Part shown: one piece after another, positions 29,885 through 32,576 of the stretch | Layout of the letters: each line of letters starts with the position of its first letter | Numbering within the stretch: position 1 is the first letter of the stretch | Origin: Acidobacteriaceae bacterium | Lineage (GTDB): Bacteria > Acidobacteriota > Terriglobia > Terriglobales > Acidobacteriaceae | Length of the DNA: 32,576 nucleotides | NCBI GenBank assembly: GCA_027307045.1 | Contig: DAHUXR010000051.1 | Location: 1-32,576, forward strand | Reading direction: 5' to 3' | The notes under the pieces: generated by a model | Database searches by the model: none | What the model saw: the letters and a program-made list of their open reading frames with translations, nothing else | What the model was told of the DNA's origin: nothing | Program-made: the position numbers and the translations under genes

Positions 29885-32576
29885 CTATTGCACGACTAAA
29901 TTGAAACTGGTTGTAGCGGTAAATCCAGCGCTGGTTGCGGTAATCGTAACTACAGAAGTTCCGGCCGGAGTACCCGGTGTCGGCCGCGGCGCTGGTGGAG
30001 CTACTCCGCAGCCGATTATCGCCAGCAAAAGCACCAGTCCGAGCATGATCAGCATCGGTCGAAGCTTCACCCGTTTCCTGCGTTGTCCGCCGAAGCCTGC
30101 CACCATGATGCCGAACACGGGAAAGGCAAGCATGGCGTACAGCGGATTACGCGCGGCTGCGCCGGGCCGCGGCGGAGCCGACAGAGATGCGGTTCCTCTG
30201 GTGGTGAAGATTGAAACCGTCATGGCAGTGGGGCCAGCCGTGACTGCAGGATCAATCGAACCTGGATTGAAGTTGCACGTGGAAGCGGCCGGCAGCCCGC
30301 TACAGCTGAACGTGATCACGCCCAAAGTGGGGTCGGGCGCATCCACATTAATTGCCATAGCGGCGGTGCCGCCTTGCACTACGGTAACGCTGCCTGATTG
30401 GGGCGTCATTATAATCGGCGGTCCCAGCGTGACTGTATCCGTCGCCGTGTTGTTGTTGGGATTCACGTCACCGCCGCCGGAGACCACGGCCTTGTTCGTG
30501 AATGTGTTTTGAATATTCTTGGGAATATTCACTGTCAGGCTAATTGCCGGATAGCTGCTGCCCGAGGCCAGAGCATCTGTCCGCGTGCAGGTAAGCGTTG
30601 CCAGGGTGCAGGTCCAGCCAGTGCCGCTGATGGCGGTCGGAACAGGAGGATTTGTGACCGCAGGCAGAGTATCAACCACGGTGACTGTGCCCACAGTGGG
30701 ACCAAAGCCAACGTTGCTGACCGTGATTGTCCATACAGCGCCAGTCTGGCCGCGTGTAAACGTGCCACTATGGGTCTTGGTGATGGCTAGATCTGGAGCA
30801 AACACGTCAATCGAAGCAGTGGCCTGATTACCGGAACCAGCATTGGTTGAAGTGACCGTGCCCGTGGTGTTCACTTTGTGACCGCCCGTAGTGCCAACCA
30901 CATTCACGGAGAATGTGCAGGAGCCACCTGCCGCAATTGTGCCTCCGGAGAGGTTGACCACGGAGAAGCCCGAGACCGTTCCAGTTGTAATTGTGCCTGC
31001 ACCGCATGACCCGGTCAGGCCATTCGGGGCCGGGACGGTCAGGCCAGCGGGCAAGGTATCCCCGAATCCTACTCCGGTCAGCGCCACAGTCGCATTCGGA
31101 TTTGTAATGGTGAAGCTCAGCGTAGTGGTGCCGTTCAGCTGAATGCTGGCTGCGCCAAACGCTTTTGCGATGCTTGGAGGTCCGATCACGGTGACACTTG
31201 CCGTATTGCTGGTTGCGCCGGCCCCGCTCTCAGTGGATGAAATTGGCCCCGTCGTGTTGTTCTGCACTCCCGCTGCGATGCCCGTGACGTTCAGGCTGAT
31301 GGTGCATGACGCATTCGCAGCCAGAGTTCCGCCCGTCAAGCTGATTGAGCCCGATCCAGCGGCGGCTGTTACCGTGCCGCTGCAAGTAGTAGCCAATCCG
31401 TTTGGCGTGGCAACCTGCAATCCTGCCGGCAATGTGTCAGTGAACGCAACGCCGGTAAGCGCAAGCGACGTGTTCGGGTTATTGAGCGTGAAGGTCAGCG
31501 AGGTGTTTGCACCCAGCAGAATGCTGGTTGGGTTAAAGGCCTTGGTGATGGTTGGCGGTGTAGCCACGGTCAGATTGGCTGAAGCCGTGTTGCCGGTTCC
31601 GCCATTGGTTGAAGTCACGTTGCCGGTGGTGTTGGTATAGCTGCCCGCCGCTGCGCCGGTTACGGTCACGCTGAACTGGCACTGGCTGTTCACGGCGATT
31701 GTGGCGCCCGTCAGGGCAATGCCTGTCGGAGCTGTGGTCGTCAGCGTTCCGCCGCAAACTGTGGCGGAAGCGTTGGCCACCGTTAGGCCTGTCGGCAGCG
31801 TATCCGTAAATGCGACTCCCGTCAGCGCCACTGCGTTCGCCGCTGGATTCGTGATGGTGAACGTCAGCGATGTCGTCGCATTCAACGCGATGTTGCTTGG
31901 GTTGAAGACTTTGGCAATCGAAGGCGGTGCCACGACATTGATCGAGGCTGAAGCTGTTCCGCCCGTGCCGCCTTCGGTCGAAGTCACGTTACCCGTCGTA
32001 TTGTTCTGCAATCCTGCCGCAATGCCTGTGACATTCACTGAGAACGCGCAGGAAGAGTTGGCGGCAATCGTTCCGCCGCTCAGGCTGATCGTGTTTGTTC
32101 CCGCCGTGGCTGTGATCGTGCCAGCGCCGCATGTGCCCGTTTGCCCATTTGGCGTTGAGATGATTAACCCCGCCGGCAGCGTGTCACTAAAGCCGACGCC
32201 GCTCAGAGCCGTGGTCGTGTTGTTGTTCTGGATGGTGAAGCTCAGGCTGGTCGAGCCATTCAGCGGAATGCTGGCCGCGCCGAACGTCTTAATAATGACT
32301 GGCGGACCAACTACCGTAATCGAAGCGTTGGAAGTATTTCCCGTGCCGCCCTCGGTTGATGTTACCTGGACGCTATTGTTTTTCACGCCCGCTGTCGTGC
32401 CTTGCACATCGACTGACACTGTGCAGCTTGCGGCCGGCGCCAGTGTTGCGCCGCTCAAGCTCACTGATGAAGATCCGGCAACCGCAGTCGCCGTTCCGCC
32501 GCAGGTATTGCTCAGGTTCGGCGTCGAAGCAACCACTAATCCTGCCGGCAGGTTGTCAGTAAAGGCAATGCCATTC
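29885..32576 (-). CDS. Large repeat-built surface protein (DUF11/DUF7933-type), partial
   Basis: The frame is open to the window edge (codons before 32536 encode GIAFTDNLPAGL), so the N-terminus is missing. At least 883 residues are visible. Four complete and one partial beta-rich repeats of 123-127 residues share PP-I-K-F...LTFTI.NP, ALTGVAFTDTLPAGL, a conserved Cys pair and NTTG.VTST.GGTGN. A DUF11-like domain (PDLAITKTHSGTFTRGQTGA, residues about 580-700) and an Ig-like domain follow. The C-terminus has two hydrophobic segments split by GGQRRKRVKLRP, then IIGCG and a short beta module (TSVVTITATSAGFTATTSFN). It is presumably exported and anchored outside the cell. First known gene of the collar cassette; an adhesin or fibre-carrier role is inferred. 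Confidence 0.88.
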   Translation of the reverse strand, partial: NGIAFTDNLPAGLVVASTPNLSNTCGGTATAVAGSSSVSLSGATLAPAASCTVSVDVQGTTAGVKNNSVQVTSTEGGTGNTSNASITVVGPPVIIKTFGAASIPLNGSTSLSFTIQNNNTTTALSGVGFSDTLPAGLIISTPNGQTGTCGAGTITATAGTNTISLSGGTIAANSSCAFSVNVTGIAAGLQNNTTGNVTSTEGGTGGTASASINVVAPPSIAKVFNPSNIALNATTSLTFTITNPAANAVALTGVAFTDTLPTGLTVANASATVCGGTLTTTAPTGIALTGATIAVNSQCQFSVTVTGAAAGSYTNTTGNVTSTNGGTGNTASANLTVATPPTITKAFNPTSILLGANTSLTFTLNNPNTSLALTGVAFTDTLPAGLQVATPNGLATTCSGTVTAAAGSGSISLTGGTLAANASCTISLNVTGIAAGVQNNTTGPISSTESGAGATSNTASVTVIGPPSIAKAFGAASIQLNGTTTLSFTITNPNATVALTGVGFGDTLPAGLTVPAPNGLTGSCGAGTITTGTVSGFSVVNLSGGTIAAGGSCTFSVNVVGTTGGHKVNTTGTVTSTNAGSGNQATASIDVFAPDLAITKTHSGTFTRGQTGAVWTITVSNVGFGPTVGTVTVVDTLPAVTNPPVPTAISGTGWTCTLATLTCTRTDALASGSSYPAISLTVNIPKNIQNTFTNKAVVSGGGDVNPNNNTATDTVTLGPPIIMTPQSGSVTVVQGGTAAMAINVDAPDPTLGVITFSCSGLPAASTCNFNPGSIDPAVTAGPTAMTVSIFTTRGTASLSAPPRPGAAARNPLYAMLAFPVFGIMVAGFGGQRRKRVKLRPMLIMLGLVLLLAIIGCGVAPPAPRPTPGTPAGTSVVTITATSAGFTATTSFNLVVQ
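30800..32576 (-). repeat. Tandem coding repeats of about 370-380 bp
   Basis: Repeat units begin near 32305, 31927, 31558 and 31180 (minus strand), with a partial unit at the window edge. Each encodes a 123-127-residue beta domain. Units 1 and 4 start (P)PxIxKxFGAASI and are more alike; units 2 and 3 start PPxIxKxFNP. This may reflect an alternating duplication of a two-unit block. Confidence 0.8.

Overview
The window looks like chromosomal DNA from a soil-type Acidobacteriota (Terriglobia-like). The main pointers are a PadR-like regulator translationally coupled to a duplicated FtsX/MacB-type permease of the ADOP kind (acidobacterial duplicated orphan permease), moderately GC-rich coding sequence, REP palindromes with a REP-associated tyrosine transposase, and a repeat-built surface protein with the hydrophobic C-terminal ending common in that phylum. 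The taxonomic call is inference from gene content only. No tRNA, rRNA, CRISPR array or prophage core was recognised.

Layout. 1-1100: a frameshifted RAYT transposase between inverted REP elements, plus a remnant of a second RAYT 3' end. 1150-4400: small or poorly known genes (a 71-aa conserved protein, a 7-TM membrane protein, a 46-aa exported Cys/Pro-rich peptide, an MBG-repeat secreted protein with a clean terminator). 4400-7933: the protein quality-control operon tig-clpP-clpX, read leftwards. 8152-10136: a soluble two-PAS histidine kinase overlapping a single-domain response regulator. 10233-10942: a dienelactone-hydrolase-like gene broken by two frameshifts. 10962-14073: a PadR-type regulator with an operator-like dyad over its start codon, and the ADOP permease. 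14168-15875: a COG4637-like ATPase and an overlapping unknown gene. 15880-16473: an isochorismatase-like hydrolase.

16663-25717 is a complete arginine operon on the minus strand: argR-argC-argB-argD-argF-argG-argH-short N-acetylglutamate synthase-argJ. It starts at a promoter carrying two ARG-box-like palindromes. Almost every junction is an overlap of a few bases. The exception is argF/argG, where a 155-bp insertion flanked by a 21-bp direct repeat has duplicated the argG ribosome binding site and start codon.

25928-32576 is a minus-strand cassette and the best candidate for an undescribed system: a large repeat-containing surface protein (5' end outside the window), three tandem phage-tail-collar (microcystin-dependent, MdpB-like) proteins, a MidA/NDUFAF7-like methyltransferase fused to a TPR-like tail, and a GNAT acetyltransferase. 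No terminase, capsid, portal or integrase gene accompanies the collar proteins, so this looks like a domesticated surface-fibre locus with two candidate modifying enzymes, not a prophage.
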